Source: Balneolaceae bacterium UBA3186
Lineage (GTDB): Bacteria; Bacteroidota; Rhodothermia; Balneolales; Balneolaceae
Length of the DNA: 64,000 bases
NCBI GenBank assembly: GCA_002364085.1
Contig: DEXK01000011.1
Location: forward strand, 17,761 to 81,760
Reading direction: 5' to 3'
Notes under the pieces: model-generated
Databases searched by the model: none
Told to the model about the DNA's origin: nothing
Seen by the model: only the letters and a program-made list of their open reading frames with translations
Translations under genes and position numbers: made by a program
In this document: in pieces, positions 8,442 to 16,538 of the stretch
Layout of the letters: every line of letters starts with the position of its first letter
Position numbering within the stretch: the stretch's first letter is position 1

Positions 8442-11400
8442 TTAAAAGTTACTATGTGCTCCTAAAATTGACTCTGCGAATGTAAAATCAATTGTATAAC
8501 CTTTTTCTGTTTCGATATTAAAATCAGATTCAAGTTGCTGTAAAAGGGTATCAATCAGAAGGGAACCTAATGAAGAGGAGCTCTCTAATTTTGATCTTTC
8601 AAAACCGGAACCTGAATCATTATAATTTGCATAATAGGCACCGTCTTTAAATTCCAAAGAAAAATTAATCACATTATTTTTACTTGTTAAATCAAAGGCA
8701 TATTTGAACGAGTTTGTAATTAATTCATTAAGTAAAAGACCTAAGGGTATTGCTTGATTGATATTAATAACAAGATTTTCGTCTATTTTTAAATTAATGA
8801 TCCCATTTTTATTGTTTAAAGTCTCACTTATCGAGTTTGTTAATGATCTTACATACTTATCAAAAGGAATATCAGTAAAACTGTCTGTGTTATAAAGTAA
8901 TTCATGTACCTGAGCAATAGATTTAATTCTTCGGGCTGTTTCGTCTAATAAAGCTTTAAGTTCTTCATCTCCTGAGCCAATACTTTGAAGTGAAATAAGA
9001 CCTGTGACTATCGCTAGATTATTTTTCACTCGGTGATGAATTTCGGAGAGTAGTAAGGTCTTTTCGCTTAAAGAATTTTCGATTTTAATTCTTAATTCTT
9101 CTTGTTCGGTTATATCTAAATGAGTTCCAATCATTCGAACCACTCTACCATTCTCGTCGTATTCTAAAGCAGTTCCTTTGTCTAAAATAGTACGATATTC
9201 ACCGCATTTACATTTCACTCTTATGGTTACTTCAAAGCTATCTTGCTTCCCTGCTTCGATCTTTCCTATTTCGTTAAGTATAAGTTCAGAATCTTCAGGA
9301 TGAACTCTGGAGAAAAAGAAGCTGTAAGGATTTTCAATTTCTTCAGAAGTGTAGCCTAGCATTTCATACCATCGCTCATTCATTGCACTTATTTGGTCTC
9401 TGATATTGGCATCCCAAACACCTAAATTTGCTCCTTTTACAGCCGAATCTAACGTGAATTCACTATTTTCTAATTTTTTCTGAAGTTCCAATCTCCGAGT
9501 TATATCTTGAGCAAGTCCAGTAAACCTTTCGACTTCTCCGGTACTATTTTTTTCCGGTGAGCCAATTGCTCTTATATATTTATTTTCACCCTTTTTTGTA
9601 ATTAATTTTAAATCTACATCGTAGGGTTCACCTGATTGTATTGATTTAAGAAGATTCTCCATATTGGAATCAGTCAAATCGTGATAAGAAAGAAAACCTT
9701 CAAAATTAGGAGGGCCGAGCTGAATATCTCTGTCATAAATATTATAAAGCTGCTCAGACCATTCAATTTTATTGGTTTTTATATCTAAGGTCCAATTACC
9801 AAGTTCCCCAACTTTGTGAGCCTTTTCTAAACTATTATTGGTTTCCAGTAACTCAATTTCAGTTTCTTTTTGGGTGGTTATATCCAGTATAACAGTATCA
9901 AATATTATCTTTTGTTCAGAATCAAGTCTTTGAGCAGTTCCATTGCCCTGTAAATATTTTATTTTACCACTCTTTGTTTTTATTGGATAGGTAAAATTCA
10001 AGCTTGTCATTTCATCAGCGGATCTTTCTATTGATGTAACTAATTCTTTAAAATCTTCCTGAGAAAAGAGCTGCCAAGGGGTTATTTTTCCTTGTAGAAT
10101 TTCTTGATGAGAAATCTCAAAAATTTCTTCACATCCCTCACTGATATAATCAATATTCACATGGTCTTTAGTTGATATTGAACACCTGATTATAGCTCCG
10201 GTAAAATTATTTGTTATAGAACGGAGTAATTCCTCCCTGGCTTGTATTTGCTTGTTAATATTGATTCTTTCAGTGACATCAATGTTAACAGTATCGGTTA
10301 TATAGCTACCATCTCTTTGAAGAATAGAATTACCGGTTGCTTCAATCCACTTAAGTTTACCGGATGGAGTCTTAATTCTGAATATTAGATATAAGCTTTT
10401 ATTCTCTTCAATTGATTGATTAAATACTTTATATACATGGTCTCTGTCTTCCTCAATAATTTGATTCCACATGAGGCTTGTATCTGCTAGCGCTGCATCT
10501 ATATCTATTTCATATACTTCTGTAACTTTAGAGCTTACATAAATTAGTTTAGATTTGGAGCCGGGAGTAATTCTGTGGCGAAATACAACACCTTCAATGT
10601 TTTCAGTAATTTGTTTTATTTGATTCTCAACTTTGCATAATCTGCTGTTTTCTTGAGCAGCTTTAAACTTAGTAGCAATTACTCCGGCTACGGTTTCTAA
10701 ATCCTGAAGATGTTGTTGTGTATAGTAGTTTTTCTCTTCATGTTCAGAATCAATAATACCTATTAATTTGCCATCCAGTAATATAGGAACTGTGATCTCT
10801 GAATTATTAGACTCTATATCTTTGATATATCGCAGATCTTTGGTTAAGTCGTTTACAATTTCTGGTTGTAACGTTTTGGCAACACTACCAACAATTCCTT
10901 CCCCAATTTTTAAACTAATTGCACAGTTAATGCTGCTGTCAGGATTCTTTTTTGGACCGGTAGCGGCAATTTGTTCCAACATATTTGTTTGTTCATCAAA
11001 ACTATAAATCACACAATCTTCAAAATCGAAGTGAGTCATTATTTTTTCTGTGATTGCGTTGGCTATATCGGTAAGCGAGTCTGTATTGAGAATGGAAGTT
11101 GTAATGTCATTTATAGCTTTAAGTAGCATTAATGATCGTTCTTGTTCAACTCTATTTTCCTTAAGCTCCTTGCGTACTTCCAAATTGTCACGTTCTCTGG
11201 TAATAGAGTGTGATAATTTTGAAAGGTTATTTTTCGAAATAAAATCTGTTGCTCCATTATTTACAATAAGATCAACAGCTTGATCTTCACCTATAAAACC
11301 TGAAACAATAAAAAACGGAATATCTTTATTGAGCGTATGTACTGTACTTAGCACATCAATACAGCTTAAAGAAGGAACGTTAAAATCGCATATCACAAGA

Positions 11401-11543
11401 TCTATAGATTCTTGTTTTAACGCATCTATAATGTCATTCTCGGTATCACAATGTTGGTAAGCCCATTCAAAAGAGCACCTTTTAAGTTCGTTTAGAATTA
11501 GCTCTAAATCATGAAGATTGTCTTCAACTATAAGAATATTCAA
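8442..11543 (-). CDS. REC-GAF-multi-PAS HisKA_2 sensor histidine kinase
   Basis: 1033 residues, no membrane segment. A response-regulator receiver comes first (about 1-120; phospho-acceptor Asp in LVICDFNVPS). A GAF domain follows (about 140-300), then about four PAS/PAC units (about 310-430, 440-560, 575-690 and 700-815; for example FRIKTPSGKLKWIEATG). A HisKA_2 phosphotransfer helix follows at about 830-900 (phospho-His in LLSEIHHRVKNNLAIV), then a HATPase domain with N-box NELITNSFKYAF and a glycine box NDSGSGF. The start codon is TTG at 11543, preceded by AAAAGG. The N-terminal receiver followed by a kinase suggests it relays input from another kinase. No partner regulator lies next to it. 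Confidence 0.9.
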   Translation of the reverse strand: MNILIVEDNLHDLELILNELKRCSFEWAYQHCDTENDIIDALKQESIDLVICDFNVPSLSCIDVLSTVHTLNKDIPFFIVSGFIGEDQAVDLIVNNGATDFISKNNLSKLSHSITRERDNLEVRKELKENRVEQERSLMLLKAINDITTSILNTDSLTDIANAITEKIMTHFDFEDCVIYSFDEQTNMLEQIAATGPKKNPDSSINCAISLKIGEGIVGSVAKTLQPEIVNDLTKDLRYIKDIESNNSEITVPILLDGKLIGIIDSEHEEKNYYTQQHLQDLETVAGVIATKFKAAQENSRLCKVENQIKQITENIEGVVFRHRITPGSKSKLIYVSSKVTEVYEIDIDAALADTSLMWNQIIEEDRDHVYKVFNQSIEENKSLYLIFRIKTPSGKLKWIEATGNSILQRDGSYITDTVNIDVTERININKQIQAREELLRSITNNFTGAIIRCSISTKDHVNIDYISEGCEEIFEISHQEILQGKITPWQLFSQEDFKELVTSIERSADEMTSLNFTYPIKTKSGKIKYLQGNGTAQRLDSEQKIIFDTVILDITTQKETEIELLETNNSLEKAHKVGELGNWTLDIKTNKIEWSEQLYNIYDRDIQLGPPNFEGFLSYHDLTDSNMENLLKSIQSGEPYDVDLKLITKKGENKYIRAIGSPEKNSTGEVERFTGLAQDITRRLELQKKLENSEFTLDSAVKGANLGVWDANIRDQISAMNERWYEMLGYTSEEIENPYSFFFSRVHPEDSELILNEIGKIEAGKQDSFEVTIRVKCKCGEYRTILDKGTALEYDENGRVVRMIGTHLDITEQEELRIKIENSLSEKTLLLSEIHHRVKNNLAIVTGLISLQSIGSGDEELKALLDETARRIKSIAQVHELLYNTDSFTDIPFDKYVRSLTNSISETLNNKNGIINLKIDENLVININQAIPLGLLLNELITNSFKYAFDLTSKNNVINFSLEFKDGAYYANYNDSGSGFERSKLESSSSLGSLLIDTLLQQLESDFNIETEKGYTIDFTFAESILGAHSNF

Positions 11544-11683
11544 CTGTACCTTTTATTTTTTTTGAAACCTATCTAGATAGTAATGCTTATCGGACTTTAT
11601 GTGCTATAAATTAAATTAATATTGATGTGTAAATTAATATTCCGTTAATTCATTGTGCTACATTAACTAAATAGGAGAAAAGT

Positions 11684-12085
11684 ATGGAAGATGTTATGAT
11701 TAACTGGTTAGCAGTAGGTGCCGCAACGCTTGTTGGTTTTGCAATCGGTTTTGTTTGGTATGGTCCACTTTTTGGTAAAGCTTGGATGAAGGAAGCAGGT
11801 TTAACCGAAGAAGATGTTGAAAACGGGAATATGGCAAAGATCTTTGGATTAACAGCTGTTTTTCAGTTTATAATGGCTTATTGTTTAGCTATGTTCTTCG
11901 GTAATGAAATAGATGCAGCAACAGGCGCTTTTTACGGTTTCTTAACCGGTTTTGCATGGGTTGCCTTGGCTATGGCTGTTTCAGGTCTGTATGAACAAAA
12001 ATCATTCAAATATATGCTCATAAATGGTGGATTCTGGACGGTTGTATTCACATTAATGGGATTAATTATCGGTGCCTGGAGGTAA
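11684..12085 (+). CDS. DUF1761 family membrane protein
   Basis: 133 residues with four hydrophobic helices (about 7-28, 48-68, 76-98 and 110-131). The pattern FAIGFVWYGPLFGKAWMKEAG at the first helix is characteristic of DUF1761 integral membrane proteins. An AGGAGA ribosome-binding site precedes the ATG. The next gene starts 3 nt after the stop, so the two are probably cotranscribed. The molecular function of the family is not established. Confidence 0.85.
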   Translation: MEDVMINWLAVGAATLVGFAIGFVWYGPLFGKAWMKEAGLTEEDVENGNMAKIFGLTAVFQFIMAYCLAMFFGNEIDAATGAFYGFLTGFAWVALAMAVSGLYEQKSFKYMLINGGFWTVVFTLMGLIIGAWR

Positions 12086-12091
12086 AGTATC
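12078..12091 (+). promoter_or_regulatory. Shine-Dalgarno plus ATC initiation site
   Basis: GGAGG at 12078-12082 overlaps the end of the DUF1761 gene and sits 6 nt before the codon ATC at 12089-12091. The downstream residues (KTYILVLTLGASLWAC after the initiator) form a textbook lipoprotein signal peptide only if translation begins here. The next candidate starts, CTG 12104 and TTG 12116, have no ribosome-binding site and would shorten the signal peptide. Confidence 0.55.
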
Positions 12092-13069
12092 AAAACTTAT
12101 ATACTGGTTTTAACTTTGGGAGCAAGTCTATGGGCTTGCTCTTCTAATATTAAAAAGCAACAACAACCAACAACAACAGAAGTAAAAGCAGATTCATCTG
12201 ATTTCAAAATAGCGTACAATGTAGCTTATGATCTGGATGCTGATAATTACGAGATCTTTGTAATGAATGCGGATGGAACAGAACAAAGAAACATTTCAAA
12301 CAGTCCCGGAGTTGATTGGGTCTATTATGCTTACAAAGATCGGTTATATTTTGTATCCGACAGAGATTCCACATCAAGAAAATATTTTTTGTATGAAATG
12401 AAATGGGATGGTACTGAAATTAGAAAAGTAACAGACTTTTTAGTTCACGATTCCTGGATGAGTTCCCGAAAAAATGGTACTGAATTTGTACTCTCAATCA
12501 ATAAAGGTGATGATTATGATACCAGAGACCTTTATATCATTAATTTGAAAGGAGAGATCATTCGTCAATTAACAGACGATAATTTCCAAAATACTGACGC
12601 TCATTTCTCGCCTGATGGAACCCAAATTGCGTTTCGTTCTAATCGATCTAAATATGATGAATTGTATATTATGAACGATGATGGCACCGGAATCAGGCAA
12701 TTAACTGACTATCCTTCAAATGATTCAACAGCATTAGAATGGGAATATCATGCAGGACCTCCGCAATGGATTGACTCAAACCAAATTAGTTATCTTTCAA
12801 AACAGAATAGTAATTACAGTATTTTCTCTATTTCACCTCTCGGTACTAATTACAAACAATTGACTCCCGATTCTACATCAAATGGGTATCTTTCAAATGA
12901 AGGTTGGCACTCATGGTCAAGAGATAATAAATATATAGCTTTTAATGCCACCAATATGGTTGGTAATTATGACATCTATATTATGAAATCAGATATCACC
13001 GGATTAAAAAGGTTAACCCGTACTCAATGGTACGCTCAAGCTCCGGTATTTGTTTATCCTGAGGATTAA
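12089..13069 (+). CDS. PD40/TolB-like beta-propeller lipoprotein, probable ATC start
   Basis: 326 residues from the proposed ATC start at 12089. The lipobox is LWAC (Cys about residue 17). The mature part carries repeated WD40-like beta-propeller (PD40) blades: YEIFVMNADGTEQRNIS, FLYEMKWDGTEIRKVT, HFSPDGTQIAFRSNRS, LYIMNDDGTGIRQLT and IYIMKSDITGLKRLT. These blades resemble those of TolB and other periplasmic propellers. The gene lies 3 nt after the DUF1761 gene and converges with the next gene, with a 4-nt overlap at the stop codons. A periplasmic or outer-membrane-anchored binding protein is likely; the ligand is unknown. The ATC could also reflect a point mutation or a sequencing error of ATG. 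Confidence 0.8.
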   Translation: MKTYILVLTLGASLWACSSNIKKQQQPTTTEVKADSSDFKIAYNVAYDLDADNYEIFVMNADGTEQRNISNSPGVDWVYYAYKDRLYFVSDRDSTSRKYFLYEMKWDGTEIRKVTDFLVHDSWMSSRKNGTEFVLSINKGDDYDTRDLYIINLKGEIIRQLTDDNFQNTDAHFSPDGTQIAFRSNRSKYDELYIMNDDGTGIRQLTDYPSNDSTALEWEYHAGPPQWIDSNQISYLSKQNSNYSIFSISPLGTNYKQLTPDSTSNGYLSNEGWHSWSRDNKYIAFNATNMVGNYDIYIMKSDITGLKRLTRTQWYAQAPVFVYPED

Positions 13070-13677
13070 AGCTTAAGATCTAAGTCAACCGTTTCCGTTC
13101 TTTTTTTAGAAAAATAGGGAAGAGCTATTCCCGTAATCAAAATAAAACATCCAATTACAAACATAACCCAAGAAATTGTCTTGTAATGATTTAGAATGTT
13201 CATATCAGATAGGATGTTAAGAAAGTCATGAGAAGATTTTGGTAAATTTCCAATCAACGGAAGGTCTTGAGTGTAAGCATCCGCGCAATACGCTGCACTA
13301 TCAAGCCAAGCGAAACCCAACCAGTATAATGAAGCCTGAGATACAACTATTTTTCGGCTTCTCCAGCTAACAATGAATAGTAAAAAAGGGAGTAATATCT
13401 GTAAAAGTGTACCTCCAAGAACAGTTAGAAATCTCCATCCAAATATTCCAAAGATGGTATGGCCGGCTTCATGTATGATCAGAGTAAGATTATCTATCAC
13501 AAAGTAGATCATCGAAAAACCGAAAACGTGCTTATAGCTTACAGCAAGAAGGATATTGTATTCTAGCGACATGTAAAACTGTTTAACTATAAACCAGCTC
13601 CAGAAGATCAGAATAATCGAAAACCAATACGTTTTAAGAAAGGGGAAAGCTTTTTCTTTTAACGTGTTAATGTTCAT
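13066..13677 (-). CDS. Integral membrane protein with HEAGH motif (M50-like)
   Basis: 203 residues with about five hydrophobic helices. A zinc-protease-type HExxH motif, IIHEAGHTIFGIFGW, lies at about residues 67-81 at the start of a membrane helix, and a conserved-looking Asp pair follows in WLDSAAYCADAY. This arrangement recalls site-2-protease-like (M50) membrane proteins, but a clear NPDG-type second motif was not found. It starts 1 nt after the stop of the glycosyltransferase gene, so the two form an operon. The protease assignment is tentative. Confidence 0.6.
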   Translation of the reverse strand: MNINTLKEKAFPFLKTYWFSIILIFWSWFIVKQFYMSLEYNILLAVSYKHVFGFSMIYFVIDNLTLIIHEAGHTIFGIFGWRFLTVLGGTLLQILLPFLLFIVSWRSRKIVVSQASLYWLGFAWLDSAAYCADAYTQDLPLIGNLPKSSHDFLNILSDMNILNHYKTISWVMFVIGCFILITGIALPYFSKKRTETVDLDLKL

Positions 13678-13678
13678 T

Positions 13679-14692
13679 TCAGAGAAGTTGATCGAATTTC
13701 TTTTTTCCTTTCAGAAAGTAATTCCAGATTATGGAGAAGGGCATTTTTCCCTGCAGTGATTTTACTTTTGGGCTGGAAATAGCTTTTCTTTTTCGTTGAA
13801 CTTTAAACCAGTCCATAAAAAAGTGAAGGTGAGCTTTCGCAATGGCTGCAAACTCTTTAGGCTTTCCTCCTAATAATGATTTATAAGCTGCTATTACATC
13901 CAAAAGCAATCTGATTGGAAACCTGAGTATCAATTCAGAAGTTGCATAATTCTTCCAGATCATAAACAGATTGTTACGGAAGTTATAGTACACTTTTCGT
14001 GGAGAGCCCATAGCTAAAGAACCACCACCTAGGTGGTAAACCGTACTTTCCGGAGTATACATTACTTTTTGGCCGAATCGCTTCACTCTCCAGCACAGAT
14101 CAATTTCTTCCATATGGAACTCGAAATCCTCATCGAAGCCACCTAGTTCTTCAAACAGCTCCTTTTTGATAGCTAATGCAGCGCCACTTGCCCAGAAGAT
14201 CTCCGAGATCTCATCATATTGAGCTTCATCTTTTTCAACTGTTTCGAAAATACGACCTCTACAGAACGGATAACCGTATTTATCAATAAATCCACCGGCA
14301 GCTCCCGCATACTCGAAGTACTCGGGCTCTTTATAAGACAATAACTTGGGTTGAACAGCTCCAATAGTTTCATCCGACTCAAAGCATTTGTTAATACCAT
14401 GAAGCCAGTTAGCATCAACTTTAACATCGTTATTCAGGAATAGAAGAAATTCTTTGGATGCAGATGCAACTGCTCTGTTGTTACCGCCACAATACCCGTA
14501 ATTGTCATCAAAAGTGGAGATAATAACTTCAGGAAAGTTTTCATTTACCCATTCAACGGTTCCGTCGCCAGAAGCGTTATCAGCAAGTATGATCTCGAAA
14601 TCAGGGTAATCCGTATCACAAACAGAAGGAAGGAAGGTTTTCAGGTGATGAAGTCCGTTCCAAGTGACGATAATTATACTGAAGCCTTTCAA
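13679..14692 (-). CDS. GT2-family glycosyltransferase
   Basis: 337 residues. The N-terminal GT-A fold begins FSIIIVTWNGLHHLKTFLPS and includes the nucleotide-binding Asp in ILADNASGDGT, the metal-binding DxD-like LNNDVKVD and the acceptor-side motif MEEIDLCWRVKRFGQKVMY with YHLGGGS. This is the rhamnosyltransferase-like subgroup of GT2. The C-terminal 100 residues are basic and amphipathic, suggesting membrane association. The start codon is TTG at 14692. Sugar donor and acceptor cannot be told; it probably acts in cell-surface polysaccharide or lipid glycosylation. Confidence 0.9.
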   Translation of the reverse strand: MKGFSIIIVTWNGLHHLKTFLPSVCDTDYPDFEIILADNASGDGTVEWVNENFPEVIISTFDDNYGYCGGNNRAVASASKEFLLFLNNDVKVDANWLHGINKCFESDETIGAVQPKLLSYKEPEYFEYAGAAGGFIDKYGYPFCRGRIFETVEKDEAQYDEISEIFWASGAALAIKKELFEELGGFDEDFEFHMEEIDLCWRVKRFGQKVMYTPESTVYHLGGGSLAMGSPRKVYYNFRNNLFMIWKNYATSELILRFPIRLLLDVIAAYKSLLGGKPKEFAAIAKAHLHFFMDWFKVQRKRKAISSPKVKSLQGKMPFSIIWNYFLKGKKKFDQLL

Positions 14693-14796
14693 AGAATGAA
14701 GTTTGTTAAGAAAGTGTTGAGTTTATATAGGAGAATTTAAGAAAAAGTGTTTTCTTTGATTCCATTGTTTTTCAATGAAGATGATACCAAAAAAGA

Positions 14797-15300
14797 ATGA
14801 TGAAAATCGGGCTTATTTCAGATACCCATAATTATCTGGATCCACAAACTCTGGATTATTTTTCTGATTGTGACGAAATCTGGCATGCAGGTGATTTCGG
14901 AACAATTAAAATAGCTGAACAGCTTAAAGAAGTGGCTCCGGTTGTGGGTGTGTATGGAAACATAGACGGACAAGATATCAGATCTGAATATCCATTACAC
15001 CAACGCTTTATTTGTGAAGGGGTGGATGTATGGATGACGCACATTGGAGGTATTCCCGGTAGATATTGTATTCCTATTCGACAGGAGATGGAGAATAACA
15101 CGCCTGAACTCTTTATCTGTGGACATTCTCATATTCTGAAAGTTGCCCGGGATCAGCAAATGGATAAAATGTTGTATATGAATCCGGGAGCAGCAGGTCG
15201 GCACGGCTTTCAAACGGAAAGAACCATCATGCGTTTTACTATTCATGCTGGCAAGATCGAAAACGTAGAAGTGATCAATTTAGGTTCAAGAGTGGGGTAG
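14797..15300 (+). CDS. YfcE-type metallophosphoesterase
   Basis: 167 residues, the usual length for this group. The dinuclear-metal ligands are all visible: SDTHNYL (Asp, His), HAGDFG (Asp), YGNIDGQD (Asn), MTHIGG (His) and CGHSHI (His pair). The enzymes hydrolyse phosphodiesters in vitro, and the natural substrate is usually unknown. Two consecutive ATGs at 14797 and 14800 are equally possible starts. The gene is divergent from the glycosyltransferase and converges with the module 2 barrel gene. Confidence 0.9.
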   Translation: MMKIGLISDTHNYLDPQTLDYFSDCDEIWHAGDFGTIKIAEQLKEVAPVVGVYGNIDGQDIRSEYPLHQRFICEGVDVWMTHIGGIPGRYCIPIRQEMENNTPELFICGHSHILKVARDQQMDKMLYMNPGAAGRHGFQTERTIMRFTIHAGKIENVEVINLGSRVG

Positions 15301-15304
15301 TTGC

Positions 15305-16537
15305 TTAGAACAAAACACTGAGTTGAATCGATATTACATTATCATCCAGCTTAGGACCGTCGTCATCCGAAATCAGATATGAGCCTTTAAGCGTTATATT
15401 TCTTTGAAGTTTATACCCGGTAACGAATTCAATTCTGGTTCGTGAGTACGTCCAATCGCGGAAAATTTGGTTTATCCGGTTATCAGAATTATCCTTTTCA
15501 TAGATTTCAATTTCCCCATTCGAGATATGTTCATATCTAGAGGCAATATATGCTCCTACCAAAAAGGGTAGATCGTATACAAACTCAGCTGAATAATGAT
15601 CGGTTTCTGCCAGCCCCGTCTGTGGAGAATCTGAATCAGAGGTTTGTGGATCATAAAAGGGAGCTTTCCAAAAGCTGTTATTCCACTCCAGCATTAAGGT
15701 ATAATATCTATAATTTAAAGTAAGATCTGCACCTTTACTTTTTTGTTTATAGGAAGTAATGTCGTAGATAAGTAAAGAGTCGTTGGCAGCGTTTTCCTGA
15801 AGGAATGTGCCATTACTAACAGATAAACCAAGTTTAGCCCAAATCACAGGTTGTAAAGTGATTCTGGCTACTTTGGCAGGAGAACTATATTGTCCATAAT
15901 CCAAATGTGTTGATACGGGAGCTAAAGTTGCGGCTGCATTGATCTCTAGCCATTTAGATTCCCCAAATGCATAAGAAAACCTTATCCCTTGTGAATACAT
16001 TCTTGAATAAACCATGGTAGTTCCTTTTTCATCTTCGCCGTATAAGCGGGAGATGTCTTCAGGATTGGAAATTCCATCACCTAAATGCCCGAAAGTAGCG
16101 CTTACTGGTAATCCTGAAGAATGAGACATTGGCAAATGCACAAATGGATTTTCAGAAGAGATGAATTTGTTTGAATAGGAGCCATAGGGAGTGATAAATC
16201 TTCCTGCTGTTACAAGGAGATTAGAGTTAAGGTCAGGTGTCCAGTTTATATTGAGTAAGGAAAAAAAAGGATCACTTAACTCTTCTCCATCATAATAATC
16301 TGCTTGCAGAGCAGAATTTATAAACCATTGATCAGAAATATTCCCTGATATAAAAAGTCGAAGATTAGGAGTGTAAATAGAAAGATTTTCTCCCGGAGTT
16401 TGATTGACATAAGGGGAAGAGTCTTCTCCGGCTTGTCTAAGTTCAAAATTTGCTAATCCTGATATACTTATCTGAGCATATACTACTGTTTGAATGAAAG
16501 CACAAAAAGCGAAAATTAAAGTCGATCGTTTAAACAT
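15305..16537 (-). CDS. Outer-membrane beta-barrel protein, module 2
   Basis: 410 residues. The signal peptide spans residues 1-21 (ending VYAQ); amphipathic strands fill the rest, and the C-terminus is VISIQLSVLF with terminal Phe. It is a paralogue of the barrel at 749-1960, sharing the AGRFITPYGSYSNK region, similar spacing of Gly-Arg strands and the closing KGSYLISDDDGP segment. The start ATG at 16537 is 1 nt after the cyclase stop, so translation is probably coupled. I infer a porin-like barrel tied to the cyclase/cupredoxin pair. Confidence 0.7.
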   Translation of the reverse strand: MFKRSTLIFAFCAFIQTVVYAQISISGLANFELRQAGEDSSPYVNQTPGENLSIYTPNLRLFISGNISDQWFINSALQADYYDGEELSDPFFSLLNINWTPDLNSNLLVTAGRFITPYGSYSNKFISSENPFVHLPMSHSSGLPVSATFGHLGDGISNPEDISRLYGEDEKGTTMVYSRMYSQGIRFSYAFGESKWLEINAAATLAPVSTHLDYGQYSSPAKVARITLQPVIWAKLGLSVSNGTFLQENAANDSLLIYDITSYKQKSKGADLTLNYRYYTLMLEWNNSFWKAPFYDPQTSDSDSPQTGLAETDHYSAEFVYDLPFLVGAYIASRYEHISNGEIEIYEKDNSDNRINQIFRDWTYSRTRIEFVTGYKLQRNITLKGSYLISDDDGPKLDDNVISIQLSVLF

Positions 16538-16538
16538 G

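Noticed and set aside
12116..13069. TTG start at 12116 for the PD40 lipoprotein
   Set aside because: It lacks a ribosome-binding site and removes most of the signal peptide; the ATC at 12089 has both.
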